Origin: Sclerotinia nivalis | Taxonomy: Eukaryota; Ascomycota; Leotiomycetes; Helotiales; Sclerotiniaceae | Direction of reading: 5' to 3' | NCBI GenBank assembly: GCA_029531795.1 | Contig: JAPEIS010000002.1 | Coordinates: forward strand, 372,001-436,000 | Length of the DNA: 64,000 bases | In this document: one piece after another, positions 22,241 to 34,617 of the stretch | How positions within the stretch are numbered: position 1 is the stretch's first letter | Layout: each line of letters opens with the position of its first letter | Translations under genes and position numbers: made by a program | The notes under the pieces: generated by a model | Told to the model about the DNA's origin: nothing | The model's input: the letters and a program-made list of their open reading frames with translations, nothing else | Database searches by the model: none

Positions 22241-22995
22241 TGACTGTGATTGGGTTTGAATGATTCGAAGGTATCCGTTCTTCGATCCATCGCATTTTGG
22301 GTTTTTGACAATTAAGACAGATGAGGGGCTAATAACTTTATCAGTACTGGAGGACGTGAGATGTATAGCTGATTTCATGTATCTTGCGTCATGGGATATT
22401 GGCTAGCTCTCTAGCTTCACAATAATGATGGGTTTTATCACCTTGGTGTTCTCAATTTGAGATGTGCGTCTTGAAAACATCTTCCAAAATACGATAAATA
22501 TGTCTCGTTATTTTTAAAATACATGTACATCGTACTCACTGCACGTCAGCTGATTCACATAGCAGCAACAAGTTTATATTCACCAGCATTTGTATTTCAT
22601 TAAACATATATATACAAAAATTACTATTTGGCAGAACGGTTGTAAAAAAAAAATTGTCCGTTCTATCCTATTCTATGAGCAGGCAGCCTTGAAATAATGA
22701 GGAATGATTCTGAAAATAGCCTTGTCTTCTTTCGGAATTCTTGCACATGGCTTGGCGGTTTTGGGATTAAGTTGAAGTTGAAGTCGAAGTTAAATTATTG
22801 GATTTTTGGTATGTTGTTATTGGTATATAGAGCCAATGTAGAGGCCCAAATGAGTAATGACAATCTTTCTTCATATTGATGTTCCTAAAACCCCTAATAT
22901 ATCCTCTGCCACATATCCCCGCAAAGTACCAACCAATAATCACCACTCCACCCCATCCCACAATCTCCAATCTCCATCCAATTCCTCACAACCCC

Positions 22996-23814
22996 TCAAA
23001 CCATATACCCAACATCCACCATTTTCCCCCCCTCACACCTCTCCTCATCCTCAAAACAATCCTCACTCATTTCCGACCCATCACCCCCAAAACAAAATCC
23101 CCATTTACTCATCAAATAACTCACTACCCTCACAATCGCGCTGATGATAAATACCACCAAACAGAGGATTGCGAGCTCGATACCTTTGAAGTGAGGTGAT
23201 TCGGGGGGTTCTGTATGAGCTGTGGATGTGAGGGGTCGAGCTCGGGTGATGTGGTGGTGAGGAGGGAATAGAGTTGGGTTGTCATATGCATGGACTGGTG
23301 AATTGGAATGGGCTTTTTTGTTAGGGTTATTTCCGTGGTGATTGGTGAGTGCGAGAATCGTTATGCAGATTAATGAAGCGGCGAGGGAAATGGTACAGAG
23401 GATTAGTGCTAAGAAGTTGGTTTTGCGGTGGTGGTTTGGGGCGTTGATGGTCAGAGTGAGAGGGAGATCCTGGGAGTTTGTGATGATTGGATTTTCTGGC
23501 TCGTGGGTGGAGGGATGGCTGTGTGTAGTGACGGGGTATTGGAGGAGTGGTTGTGTCTCTGAGGTGGTGGTATTGAGGGGGATGGGGCAGTGGGATTCTT
23601 CGGGTGGTGTGATGGGAGCGGTGGGTAAGGGTTTGGATAAGGGTTTGGATAAAGGTGCTGGTAAGATTTTAGATGGAGCGGGTGTAGGGATTGGTGTATG
23701 GACAGAGGAGGCTTGTGATGGTAAGAGGGAGGATGAGGTAGGGGTGGGAATTGCCGTGTGGATCGAGGAGCCTCTTGACGGTGGTGACAGTGAAGGAACT
23801 GGGTTAGGAAACAT
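22996..23814 (-). CDS. Hypothetical Ser/Pro-rich protein with two membrane segments
   Basis: Not recognised. Single-exon frame of 272 aa starting at ATG 23814. Residues 1-125 are Pro/Ser/Thr-rich with an internal duplication (SSIHTAIPTP, then SSVHTPIPTP). Two hydrophobic stretches follow, about 134-156 (FLALILCTISLAASLICI) and 212-235 (IELAILCLVVFIISAIV), separated by a 55-residue His/Pro/Asn-rich loop. The tail is acidic (SEDCFEDEERCEGG). There is no in-frame ATG upstream. A 3' splice-like CTTTCACAG sits just before the start on this strand, so a 5' UTR intron or a short upstream exon is possible. The neighbour at 25,156 is divergent and has the same layout. Codon bias is weak, so I hold this as a moderate call. 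Confidence 0.55.
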   Translation of the reverse strand: MFPNPVPSLSPPSRGSSIHTAIPTPTSSSLLPSQASSVHTPIPTPAPSKILPAPLSKPLSKPLPTAPITPPEESHCPIPLNTTTSETQPLLQYPVTTHSHPSTHEPENPIITNSQDLPLTLTINAPNHHRKTNFLALILCTISLAASLICITILALTNHHGNNPNKKAHSNSPVHAYDNPTLFPPHHHITRARPLTSTAHTEPPESPHFKGIELAILCLVVFIISAIVRVVSYLMSKWGFCFGGDGSEMSEDCFEDEERCEGGKMVDVGYMV

Positions 23815-25155
23815 ATTTGCGGGTTTGTTCTGTGAAAGTGATATTAGCCGAGGGTTTATGAGGGGCCTTGATTGAAGACAAACTTGGAAAGGGAGTAAAC
23901 GATCGAGAATTGGATGGAATACCTACTTTGGAGGCTGAAGATAATTGTATTATTGTAGTGGAAGTTATCGATCTTGGGAAATCTCTAGAAGGATTCCAAG
24001 TATGTGAAGATCTTTTTTATCTCTTCCGAAGATGTTAGTGATAGGAAATGTCCTTGATTTATAAATTTGATGGGACTTGTTGTATGATTTGTTTGTGGTT
24101 TTGTATTGAAAATTTGTGTCTTGTTATGGAGTATCCTAAAAGTCTTGATGAAATAAGAATTTATGTATTGATCAAGGCTAATACGGTCGATCTATTATTA
24201 GTATTAGTTGCATATTTGAGTTAGTATATCATATTTGATTGATTTGTAACTTGTTTGTGAGGATGAAGACAGTACAGTTTGAGGCTGTCCAGTATTATTG
24301 CAGAATTTTGGACATATTACTTGTTACTTCATGAATCCATCCTAGTGTTATAAGTTCAAATTTTTATGATTTGTATTGACTGTATTAGATATCTTTATTT
24401 CTGTATCCTTTTGGTGAAGATACTTGGATATAAATATTTACCTAAAATAAAGTTATGAAATCTAACAGGCGAGAAGAGAGGATCATTATTTTTAAATGCA
24501 GCATGTATCTTTTATTATGAAGTTTTGGAGCAGACAAATTTTATCATTGTTTGTAGATGTTTGATAGCAATTCTTCAAGGTGATAAAATATCCAGGTAAT
24601 GTGATATGTAGTTTAGGAATAGACAAATTATAGAAAATAATCTCCATTTATGTATGTGTATATAAAAGAACCAATCTCATACTTATAAGAATATTTAAAT
24701 AAAAATCTGATAAGGTAGAGTTCATTGATTTCATCAATCTAATCAATACCGTCCCTTTATTAACCTCGCTTCGACAATATTCACTCCCATTACATCATCA
24801 CTTCAATAAACATCTGTTCTATTGAAATCCACACACCTTGATATTGTACCTATCAAATTCAATTGAAGTAACTATATTGACTGTACTCTAAATGATTTTG
24901 CAATTTACTACACCAAGTTATAACACCAATTATCTAACTAGTATTTACTGGCTGTATTAACATCTTTACTTTGAAGATATAAGGACCTCATCCTACTGTT
25001 CCGTTACAACTGTTTTCATGACAACATCTTGATAAATCCCCGAGTTTTCTAACTACAAAACATTCACAATCCATCAATTCAATACTTCGATTTATTCACA
25101 AAACTTTCGTGATTCATCAAATCTTTCGAATCTCTTTAAACTACTTTCACTCAAG
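23815..25155. other. Intergenic divergent promoter region
   Basis: AT-rich and shared by two divergent membrane-protein genes. Upstream of the plus gene is a C/T- and CAA-rich leader (24,750-25,150). No other gene seen. Confidence 0.5.
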
Positions 25156-26767
25156 ATGGTTTTCAACAAAGGTACAGTCAATCCCTCCTCTTTCTTCTTC
25201 TAAACCCGCTCTTACCCCTCCCTCTCCACATTTTCTTCCTATCTGTAAGGTTAAACTTAACCTTACAATTTAACTAATCACCCTAAAAGACTCCAAAGCA
25301 TTCCGAAACACCAAAAAACCAACAAAGTTGCCAAAGAGCGCGGCAGCTGGTGCACACCCACACATTAAGATGATTCCTCCACCAAATGATTTTCTAGTTG
25401 GCACCTCAGTTCCATATGCAAGTCCTGAAACATCAACCCCCGTTCAACCTAAGGGAAATGGCAAGAGAAAATCTGCTTCCAAGATCCCGAAGAGCGCTGG
25501 CTTGAATCGTTCTAGGGATTCAACTGTGATTCATACAAGTCCGATCACTATTGTTCAGGCTGTTCCATCGAGTTTACGACGTAGAAACACTCCAATAATA
25601 AATTCATCTGACTCGGGCTCGACCATCAAGGGAAACATAGCTGAAGCAGCTGCTAGTGATCACTTTGAATCACCTGACCTTGATCTTGATCTTGGCCTTC
25701 CGCTTCCCTTGCGGCATCGGGAACCAACAGTTGTGGCCAACATGAGCAGCCCTCTCTCGAGAGAAGGGAAAGGTCTACCTACAACCGCTCTATCGACTTC
25801 GGAACCAGTGGCAATCAAAGGCACCATTACTTCAAGTACTTCCCCTCAATTACCCTCTGGTCAGATGGCTTCCCTGATTATCCCTGATACCGTTCCAAAC
25901 TCTTACGATTCGTATACATCATTCAAGTATACGCCTCCTCATGGTTCCCCGACACCATTGCCCCTTCAATCTGATCAAAAGGCTAAGGACTCCTCTCCAT
26001 CTTGCCCCGTCCCAAAGACCTCTCAATTGACTCCGCTTCTTCCTGCGCATCGTTCCTCTATTCGTGCCTCTCGAAAGTCCTCTCGTTCAACGCTACCACC
26101 CGGATTCTACGAGTACCACACCATTAGTGGGACCGTGATCATCCCACGTGCTTCTGAGCGTAGCGAATCTGGCTCTGGCTCTGGCTATGGTTCTGGTTCT
26201 GAATCCGGCACTGGCTCAACAACTTCCTCGTCTCGATCATCTTTACGAGAGAAATGCAGAATCTCATGCGGTATGAAGCCGAGTCTCTTGTGTGCCTACA
26301 TCTTATGTGGATGTTGTCTTGCTTGGCTCATGTGGATGTCCTGGACTACGATTTCTCCAAAAGAGACCGGTAATCGTGGACGCGTTGGCTCCAATGGAAT
26401 TGGTGGACATGTTTTACCTTCTGGTGCGGGAGTTCCGGCAGTAACTCCTTTCAAGCATGCTCGCACCGTCAAGGATCTAGTCCCGACTACTGAAGCAATT
26501 TCCCCCAACTTTGGTGTCAACACGCAAGTGGATCGAATTGACGACATCACCACCATTCAAGTCGACAAGGCACTAAACCGTCACTGTGATGAAGAGAACA
26601 AGCGGGAGGATATCAAAAACATTTCAATAATCTCAAGGTGGTTTGCAATCGCTTGTGCTATCGTGGTTGCTATCATGATCACTATCGTGTTGATATCCGA
26701 TGCTCTGTATGTTCCTGGTGGAGCTAAGAAGATTTTCAGTGAGAAGATTTTTAGTGAAGAGGTGTAA
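25156..26767 (+). CDS. Hypothetical Ser/Pro-rich membrane protein
   Basis: Not recognised. I start it at ATG 25156 (context AAGATGG): a 16-nt first exon (25156-25171), an intron with GTACAG donor, CTAATC branch and AAAAG acceptor, then exon 2 at 25290-26767; 497 aa. The long open frame by itself has no ATG at its left end, and the splice supplies one in frame. The first 330 residues are hydrophilic and Ser/Pro/Thr-rich with Lys/Arg clusters, and include SGSGSGYGSGSESGTGS. Two hydrophobic stretches follow, about 336-358 (SLLCAYILCGCCLAWLMW) and 456-478 (WFAIACAIVVAIMITIVL), divided by a roughly 100-residue loop. A disordered cytosolic N-terminus with a two-pass hairpin is the likely form. Confidence 0.7.
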
Positions 26768-29500
26768 GGGGAAGTTTGAGGCTGAGTTTTGGGTGAGAGG
26801 GGAGAGTTTTGGGGTATGAAGGAAAGGATGATAAGTGGGAGAAAATAGTCGGTATGTGTGGGGAGATAAAAGCAAAGCCTGTGATAGGGATTGATGTGAT
26901 ATGGATGAAGCATTAGGATATCAATGGCCGACACCCATTTGCTCATGTCATGGCTTTCTTCGGTGGATGGTTGGGAAGGATATACAAGCAATGGCGTGTG
27001 AGCTTGAACATATGGCATTTGGGCAGAATATTTCATATTAACTTTTGATGAATGCGGGTTTCTAGTCTCAGTTTGGGGATTCCTTTCATCAAAGCAGTGA
27101 AATTTCACCAGCGGCCATTTCTGCGATAACTAATTCAAATAAATAATCTCACAATCTTCTTAAAATGACACTGATGCCCTGCTGAATGTAAAGTGTCAAG
27201 TGTTCTTTTGAAAAACAATGGCAGGGTTTTCATGATGTCATGCAGCAACTCTTGTTTCAATGTCCGATAGACTTGAAGTTCATTCAGAACTAAACAACAA
27301 CTATTCATATTGAGCCAACACCTTGAAGGCTCGCATTTATTTTCGATCAATATGCTCTATTGCAAACACTAGTGGCAATCTAGAATTTCCATATCTGCTT
27401 CTGTGGCATTGTGGAAGTGATATATCCTCGAGCAGAAAAGTTCCATATATATTAGACCGTTCATAAGTCTGGCTATGTACTTGGTGATTGCAGTAAATAT
27501 ATGATTCCGGAGACACGATGCTCCCATGATGGATTCATTCTACCTAAAGCTTTATCGGTGACCATCTCGCTCGGACACAGGAATTTCGGAGGAATCAAGT
27601 AACCCTTGGAACTCTTGAAATACCTTGAACAATGGACTGGAGCACAATGTCGAGATGTATCTACCGGCACTTTATCCCCTGAGGAAGTCTGTTTGCCAAA
27701 TATGTAGTGCTCAAAATACTTAATTGCAATAGGCTCATCCTATCCGCTAGGTGGTGAGAATGAGCAATACCTTGATTTTGGAAGCACATGGTTTTTGGAA
27801 TAGGATGGCGCTTTGCGTTGCAATCAAAGGACAACAGAACATCAGAATCAATCTTTCTATGGCTGTGTTAGTAACAAGGGGTTGTTGAAGAATGCAAGGA
27901 GCTCGGGAGTGATATGGGTTACGTAAGCATTTCGGTTTAGACCCCGCATTTTCACCCCAGAATTTATCATCCACAAACTGAGATATGAGCAACCTCTGAC
28001 GACTGAAGTGTGTTTCTCTTCCAAATTACTTGAACCACCATGATCGGCGGATTAATTTCTGTTGCACAATGTGCTTGATTGGGCGCTTCTAAGACGCTGC
28101 AAACGGCTTTGCACCCTTAGAAATCTAGCCATACACATCACAATTCTTGCCCAAATGTTTCGCTATGGGCCGATACACTCGATCGCAAACGTTCTACGAA
28201 CTCACTCTACCTCATAATCAGTAGAAAATCCAGGCCATTGATTATTGCAACAATGCGAGTACATTCCGCCATTGTACATCAAACGACGAATGCTTCGCGA
28301 GACCTCGAGACTCCAACCTCTTACGAACCATAAAATACATAATTGGGAAGGCTACAACTAGCTTGGAGATTGGCAGATGAATCCTTTTACAGCAGCGAGG
28401 ATAATGGTCTTCCTATCATAATGATATGTGCGGTAATTACAGCGATGAAGGTAGGCAAAGCCGTCATCATGGTGTCTTGAGGAAAACATGTCAACGCGCA
28501 TGGTAATGGAGAGCAATTAGTTTCCCATCCATAATACTGCTGCGGAGAGACTAACCAGGATCCTCCATTCAAGGCAGACATGGAAATTTATTCAATTTCT
28601 CTCGCGCCGAACAGACATTATTGCCCAAAGCTTAGACTAGTACCAGTCGGCTGCTTCTTGAGCCTGATAGATGAGACGGGATACTTGCGCTTCGATGTTT
28701 TACCAGTTATGAGCTTAAGAAGTTTGCCAGGCATCTTAATTTGTGATCAAATTCCAGCTGTCGGGAGGCATGGATATTGTAGCTATCTCAATGCAACGAT
28801 GTTATTCAAGACTCCTCTTTACTTATGGTAAATTACATACCTCACACATCTCATAACTGTGATTCAAAGCCCAGTCATTGGGGCAGAACTAATGTCTCAC
28901 CTCTAGACTAACCATAACGTTCATCAGATACCACGCAGAAGTCCAATATTTTGTTCTAAGTTATTTCCATTACTCATATACCTGCCCTCTACGAATCGGT
29001 TGTATAGAAGTACTACCCCGCTTCCACGCCACTTCGCTTATCTCAGAACTTATGATGTCCTCGACACCGACACTCTCTTGGATAGCAATCACTATTACTT
29101 TATACGATCCTTCTATATCTGGAGAGAGATTTCGAGACAAATGAAGGATGGCACGAACAAGATATCCAGCTCGTAGGATATTGTGAGTTACAATTACATA
29201 TTCGGAATATTCAAAAGTTCCCGTGTACTAATACTATGTTGTTATGTTGCACCCTAGTCCTTGATTGACGAGACACCTGCTTCCTTATCTTCAAATCCAA
29301 TATCATCAGTTGTCCAGTCTAGCCTATTATCGAGTCAATTCATCACATCTGGGCCTGACAAGGCTTCTGGTGAGATCAGGGGTTCACTTATTTCTCAAAA
29401 TTACCTTCAGAGCTTCAAATCCACATCTGAGGGCTTGTATGTGGGCTTGAAGGACAACGAGTAGTTGTTGTCTACAGTCAATGGGTGATCTGTACTCCAC
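26768..29500. other. Gene-poor decayed region
   Basis: Short frames occur on both strands (for example minus 27473-27670 and 27747-27992) but none matches a family I recognise, and stops are frequent. It grades into recognisable pseudogenes to the right, so it is probably old degraded gene or transposon DNA. Confidence 0.4.
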
Positions 29501-29534
29501 AGCCTGCTTCAAGAAGAAGAGGGTCACAGGCAGC

Positions 29535-30178
29535 ACCGGACAGAGTTTACATCACCTACGCCAGTCCCTATTGCACTCCAAGTCTGTTCCCTTTCTCGAA
29601 ACCTCGCCTTGAAAAGGTATGAGCTTTGTTTTGGCTTGACCTGTTGAAGTAGTGCGGATATCAGTGCTCCTCCTATGATTTACCTCAGTTTTGACAAGGA
29701 CATTCTGTGTTTCCGTAAGGATTGCAGTATCCACGATTGGGCCCCTAGATCATGTTACGAGCCTTTCTACAGTCTGGTTAATGAGTCCGATCTCGAAAGA
29801 GCCCAACACTTGGGGTTCAAAAGTCACATACCAGGACAGACGTTCATGAACCTGGATTTATTCCACTGAGACTTGGGAAGATGGAAGTCACTTAGAGAGG
29901 TGGTGTTTTGGGGTTACGAAGTCCTTGGAATGAAAGCGTGTAAAAGAATAAATTTCGAGGAATTGGATGGAGATGAGCTGCATTTTGCAAACTCGTGGAA
30001 GCGAGAGATTGGCAATTTCGGGGGCTCTATCTTCTTGGGGCCTTCCGAAGTAGTTAGTGAATCTACTCCAGTGAGCGTGGAAGAATTACTGGATCTCGTC
30101 AAATCTCATGTTGAAAATGGATCTGTTGCTGGGGAGAGGCAAGAAGAATCGGGACCCGCCGAACCACGAGCAAGGTAA
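29535..30178 (+). pseudogene. 2EXR-family protein relic
   Basis: One plus-strand frame runs from about 29535 to 30178 and is interrupted by two in-frame TGA codons (29645-29647 and 29867-29869). Segments PIALQVCSLSRNLALKRYE and MIYLSFDKDILCFRKDC resemble the 2EXR family of filamentous fungi, in which a conserved ALQVCRESR-type motif is followed by an aromatic strand motif (YFNFDxDxLYF). That family's function is unknown. The N-terminal 2EXR core (FPKLPxEIRxxIW) was not found upstream. The unbroken frame across both stops suggests recent nonsense mutation rather than long decay. Read-through or an assembly error would be alternatives. Confidence 0.6.
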
Positions 30179-30930
30179 GCTTGGGATCATTTCAAAATAT
30201 ATGAGCATGCTTGCCGTTGTACACACTCCTTTTCCAAAATGAAACGGCCCAATATTTCGCAGCGGGAAATTCTCGGAGACAGAGTCAATACCTGACTCGA
30301 ACCCTCTAATCTCCTCCAATTCTGTGCATGCATATGCAGTGAAACGGAAGGAACCCCCATCTTCTAGAATTTCTCCGCCCCCAAGTTGACTTGCATTAGC
30401 TCTCCACAGCGCATAAAGGCTGCAGCATCTCCGGCTTTCGATATGAAAATAGAAGGAGACAAGACTTCAATTCTTCTGCATTTCAAAAGGTCTAATGTCC
30501 GCCTTATCTGCGCTTAATATGTACTTTTATCTACAATACTTTCTGGATGCCAGTCGGATGACCCCCACGAACTATTTATCCAGCGACTTAAAACTTTTTC
30601 AGCCCATGACAACGTCTTGGCTACAGTTTATACGACCAGAAGCGGCCGACCAAGACGCCAAGATTTCTGTTAGCGCGCAGTCAAATTTTGGTAACTATAT
30701 ATGCACGACCAGACGCATTCATCTTTTGTTTTGTTTAGATCATTGATAACCATACCACCTTCCTTAAGTCACACCAAAGCCGAGCCCAAAGAACAATCTG
30801 GAGTATCGATATTTTGGGCCTCAATATTTTGTAAGTTTGAATATTTTTGAGGAATTATTTTGAAGACACTGAGTCTAGTCAATTTGGGATGTGAAGCAAA
30901 TCCCGTCTTTACAAGGATTGTTGACGAGGG
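30179..30930. other. Interval between two pseudogenes
   Basis: No gene recognised. Probably 3' flank of the 2EXR relic and 5' flank of the transporter relic. Confidence 0.4.
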
Positions 30931-31800
30931 TAAATTGGTGTGGTGGAGGAAGAGAAATTTGATAGTCGTGTGTTCTTTTCGCCAAATCCGATGTGGAAGG
31001 GGATTGAGATGACGTACGTCGAGATTTGAACTGACTCGCAGATGATGAACGGGTTGCGGTTGGTTCCTTCCTGGGGTAAATGTGGGTTTTGCTTTGTGGA
31101 AGTTCATTGGTCGAAAATGTATCGATAGGTGAGATACAGACTTTGGTGAGCCGACGATAAACGGGTTGGGGGGATTGACGTATGCGTTGATGGCAGAGGC
31201 TTTGGGTGTTGTGGCAGCCACATACGGCTTAGGTGATTTTTTGTCTATGCCATTTGTACCAATGCTCGCTCAGCGTTTCGGACCTCGGCGGTCTAAAATG
31301 TTTGGCTCTATTGTGATGATTGTTTATTCATTCAGGGCTTTTCGGCAATGGTTTGGCAATCTAAACATCTCTATGGTATTAGTTACTTATCGGAGATAGC
31401 CGCAATGTATATCATTGCCAGCATGTTTTTTTGGATTCGACATTGTCTTTGCAATCGTCTCTAGTTTCACATGTTTGTTAATTAGCATACCCAAAGGAAG
31501 ACTGGTTATGACTGTCTATTCAATGCATTTGGGTTGTGAGATCACTAATTAGTTCTGGAATTAGCGTTCACACCCCGACCATCAACACTGATTTGCGCTG
31601 GAGAATACCATCTTTTCTTTAAGCTTGTCCATCATTTGTCTAAGTCTTCTTCTTATTGTGAGCATTTCTGAAGTTGTCATGATTATGGCTAAAGGCCCTT
31701 GAAGATTCCGGCGAGAAAGTCCTCGGTATCTCATTGGTAAAGATAAGAGAGACAATACATTCCATATCCTGGTTAAGTATCATGCAATAGCCGCGCTCTT
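30930..31800 (+). pseudogene. MFS sugar (lactose permease-like) transporter relic
   Basis: Family landmarks occur in the right order on the plus strand but in broken frames. GIEMT and MMNGLRLVPSWG (about 31003-31075) come from the first extracellular part. AEALGVVAATYGLGDFLSMP and MLAQRFGPRRSKMFGSIVMI (31190-31325) are the TM2-loop-TM3 region with the MFS RxGRR-type motif. Weak matches to TM4 and the ERG-like loop follow, then PRYLIGKDKRDN and HILVKYHA (31714-31785), the PESPRWLI region of the central loop. Several stops and shifts lie between them, and TM7-12 were not recognised. The intact family consists of about 500-550 aa plasma-membrane proton/sugar symporters. Confidence 0.75.
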
Positions 31801-34617
31801 GATTTCACGTTATAGACGCTACATCATGTTCTCCGTCCACACAGCATGGACAATCAGTATGCAGCGAGGTATGCTGTATGCTAGCATATGACCTACATCG
31901 ACCCATTAAAGCGGCTGCTATTTCAGCACTACTTTCGTTTTCCTCTATCCTTTTGTTATCATGTTGAGAATAATGCACTTGCATATAGTGAATCACATCT
32001 TCAATCCCTTTACTCATAAGCCGTGAAAACCATGACTCGAAATCTCGCACTTTACCTAGTCGAATACTCCCCTACGTGGATCGCTTCTGCGGTATTTCAA
32101 TCGGGCATTTTTTCGTCCAAGCAGCCAATTTCTTCGCTATCTACGCAAATCTCACTGGCATAGTCAATATCAATTAGAAACATCTCATCCTGTGTTATGT
32201 AACCATTTGCAATGAAATACCCGTGATTTACTTTTCTATCATGAGACTCAAGAGTGCGTGGAAAACAGACGCATCGATATCTGGATGCGTACTGCATGAT
32301 TTTGCTTTTGCTCGGAAGAAAATATCAACAATAATCCCTAGTTCTTTCTTTCATTGATTCTCCTTTAAACCCCTATTTTACTTGGCGTTATTTTCGCATT
32401 CGCACTGACTTAGCCGATCACTATATTAATATATCCAACTTCAAACTTCAAACATGCAGGAAACCAACCATAATTGTTTTAAAAAATTAACAATTGAATC
32501 CTTATATCATCATATCGTAGAACGTGAGTTACACCCATTCAAAGCCCCCTAGCCCCCTAGCCCCATTATCCGCAAACCCCATTACCATCTCGCTGGCGCG
32601 TCCTACACGCAAAATCCCCACAAACGTGTTTTTCTGGGGGTTTTGTTTGTATGTGTTGCATTCGCGTCATTTACTTTATCAATATTTTGGCATTTTCTTT
32701 GAAATCTTTACCCCTTATCTCTCAAAGCTTATATTATGTTAACACTACAGCGTTCCTGATTCCTTCTTTCCATTTACCCTCACATTAACACCCCTCTTCA
32801 ATCCTTGAATCGTTCAATCACGCAGTGCTGGAGCGTATGGCGAGACTTTTGGCTTGAATGTAGAGGTATATGGAGGTGGATTATTTGACGTTTTGGCAGG
32901 GTGATGACTCGGTTAGGGCACATCGTGAGGGCGTTTTGTATGCTAAGTCATTTGCATTTCATTTTACTATAAAATTTCGGATATTTAAGATACATAGATG
33001 TAGCTTATATTATTATCTAGCTGGATCCCTAATATAAAGAAGTATACCGATAACCGTAGGCAACAGGCTCCCAGCAGACCTCCACGAGTTCCGCATGACC
33101 GCCGACAAGACAGCCTTAGTAACGCAATATCTCATTAGTTGAATATATTTTCACTCAGTGTCTTATATTGATAGAACCGGGAGGGAGATTCTGTGGGTGT
33201 TGAGTGGGAGACGGAATAATTTTAAGGATTTATCGGGGGTGGGGGTTGGAAGGGGGGCAAGCAACGGTTTTTCCTGGGTAACATGATAGATACTCATTGA
33301 ACAACTGATCAATCAGTATGATATCAAATTATTCGACAACAGAGCTTGCTATAAAAAAATAAACCCCAATGTTGAGACTTCACGCACAGTAAATATCTAT
33401 TTCTCTAGATCTCTGAGCCATAAGCGCAGAAATCATGCGCGAGCATGTGAATCCGAGGAAATTTATAAGTGCTACTCAAGACACTATGCACGTAACCCTA
33501 CTCGAGAATAGAAATGATTATGGAGTAGTGGGGTATGTGTAAACAGCAGCTTGAACTGCATACAGTTCTGTAGGAGAAGTTTTCTGTGATGTGTATATTG
33601 TATCTCAGAACACCTTTAATAGTTTAATAGTGCCGCGGTTCGGTGTAAATATACAACATACAAAGTATTGAGGTATGCGTGGATTAGAAAGCCGGATATG
33701 GTGCCGGGTGTGAAGGTGGAGATAAGGTGTATGTTAGTTAGTTAGTTGGAATGAGGCAACAGAGGTTAGAGGGTGGGTTTTGGGGGGCTTGAAAAGTATA
33801 GGGGGGAAGGAGGGAAGGAGGAATTTCAGATGGTGGTTGAGGTTTGGAAGAGTGGATTTGAGATGGAGATTTTGTTTAGAGGGGAGCTTGGTGTTGGGTA
33901 AGGGTTTTTGCTGTTGATTGGGTGGGGGTGAAAGAGGGGGATATTGAAAGCTAGTGAGATTTGGCTATTGGGACGGAGTGTGAAGATACGGTATGTTATC
34001 CTTCATTGGGCTTCCTTGACTTATCGAGCTGCCCCCAAGTATTGATTCATACTCAAACATTAAACACGTAACCACAGGTCGATATTACCAACATAGGAAT
34101 AGACGAAGAAGAAGAAGTGGAAACCGAAAAGACATTACTACCCTCCTTGCATTGGAGTTGACTTGATGTAGAAGGAAGTTTCTCAAACGGACATTCTCTA
34201 GTTTGGGAAATATAGTACTTCCTGCTCAGAATCAGGACTAGGGAGTTTGGAAATGAGATTTTAAATGTTCAAAAGGCTTTGAATTGATGGACTTGATGCT
34301 GTAGATACACTCAATTTACGCATGATTATCCATCCAATTTCCTGGCTAATCGTGCTAAAAGCTTATTTTTTTGGCAGTGAAGTGCTGTGAGCCCTGATTA
34401 GATAGGGTCGGCAATCAAACGATTTTATATCATGGCATATGAACAAAATCATAAAGAAGTTAAAGTATGGTTAAACGAAAAGTTTGAGCAATTCTTGACT
34501 TCAAGGGAGCTAGCCCTTTGACCTTGATGTGAGTTTTATTACCCCTCTTGATGGTTATGCCCCCCACAAACGCCAAACACCATGCCGATATGCATCATCG
34601 TACCTCCAGTTAAAACC
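31801..34617. other. Gene-poor region upstream of the NOP16 3' end
   Basis: No gene recognised. It includes a CCCCCTAG doublet (32,550-32,566), AT-rich DNA around 32,940-33,060, and G-rich low complexity at 33,770-33,960. The 3' half of the transporter relic may lie in 31.8-32.3 kb but could not be aligned by eye. Confidence 0.4.

Larger units (their letters stand above)
21369..22995. other. Intergenic between the regulator and the membrane-protein gene; simple repeats
   Basis: Contains a tandem GATTAGGAATAGAT repeat (about four copies, 21481-21545), a doubled GTTGGTGTA motif (21910-21930), a GGAAA/GAAAG tract (22007-22043) and a long poly-T plus GA tract. No protein gene supported; lysine- or serine-rich frames over the poly-T are artefacts. 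Confidence 0.6.

Noticed and set aside
22053..22378. Lys/Ser-rich minus-strand ORFs
   Set aside because: Direct translations of the poly-T and GA microsatellite.
23342..23875. 177-codon plus-strand ORF
   Set aside because: Antisense shadow of the minus-strand membrane-protein gene; its Gly/Val/Trp-rich composition reflects the complement of a Pro/Ser/Thr-rich coding strand.
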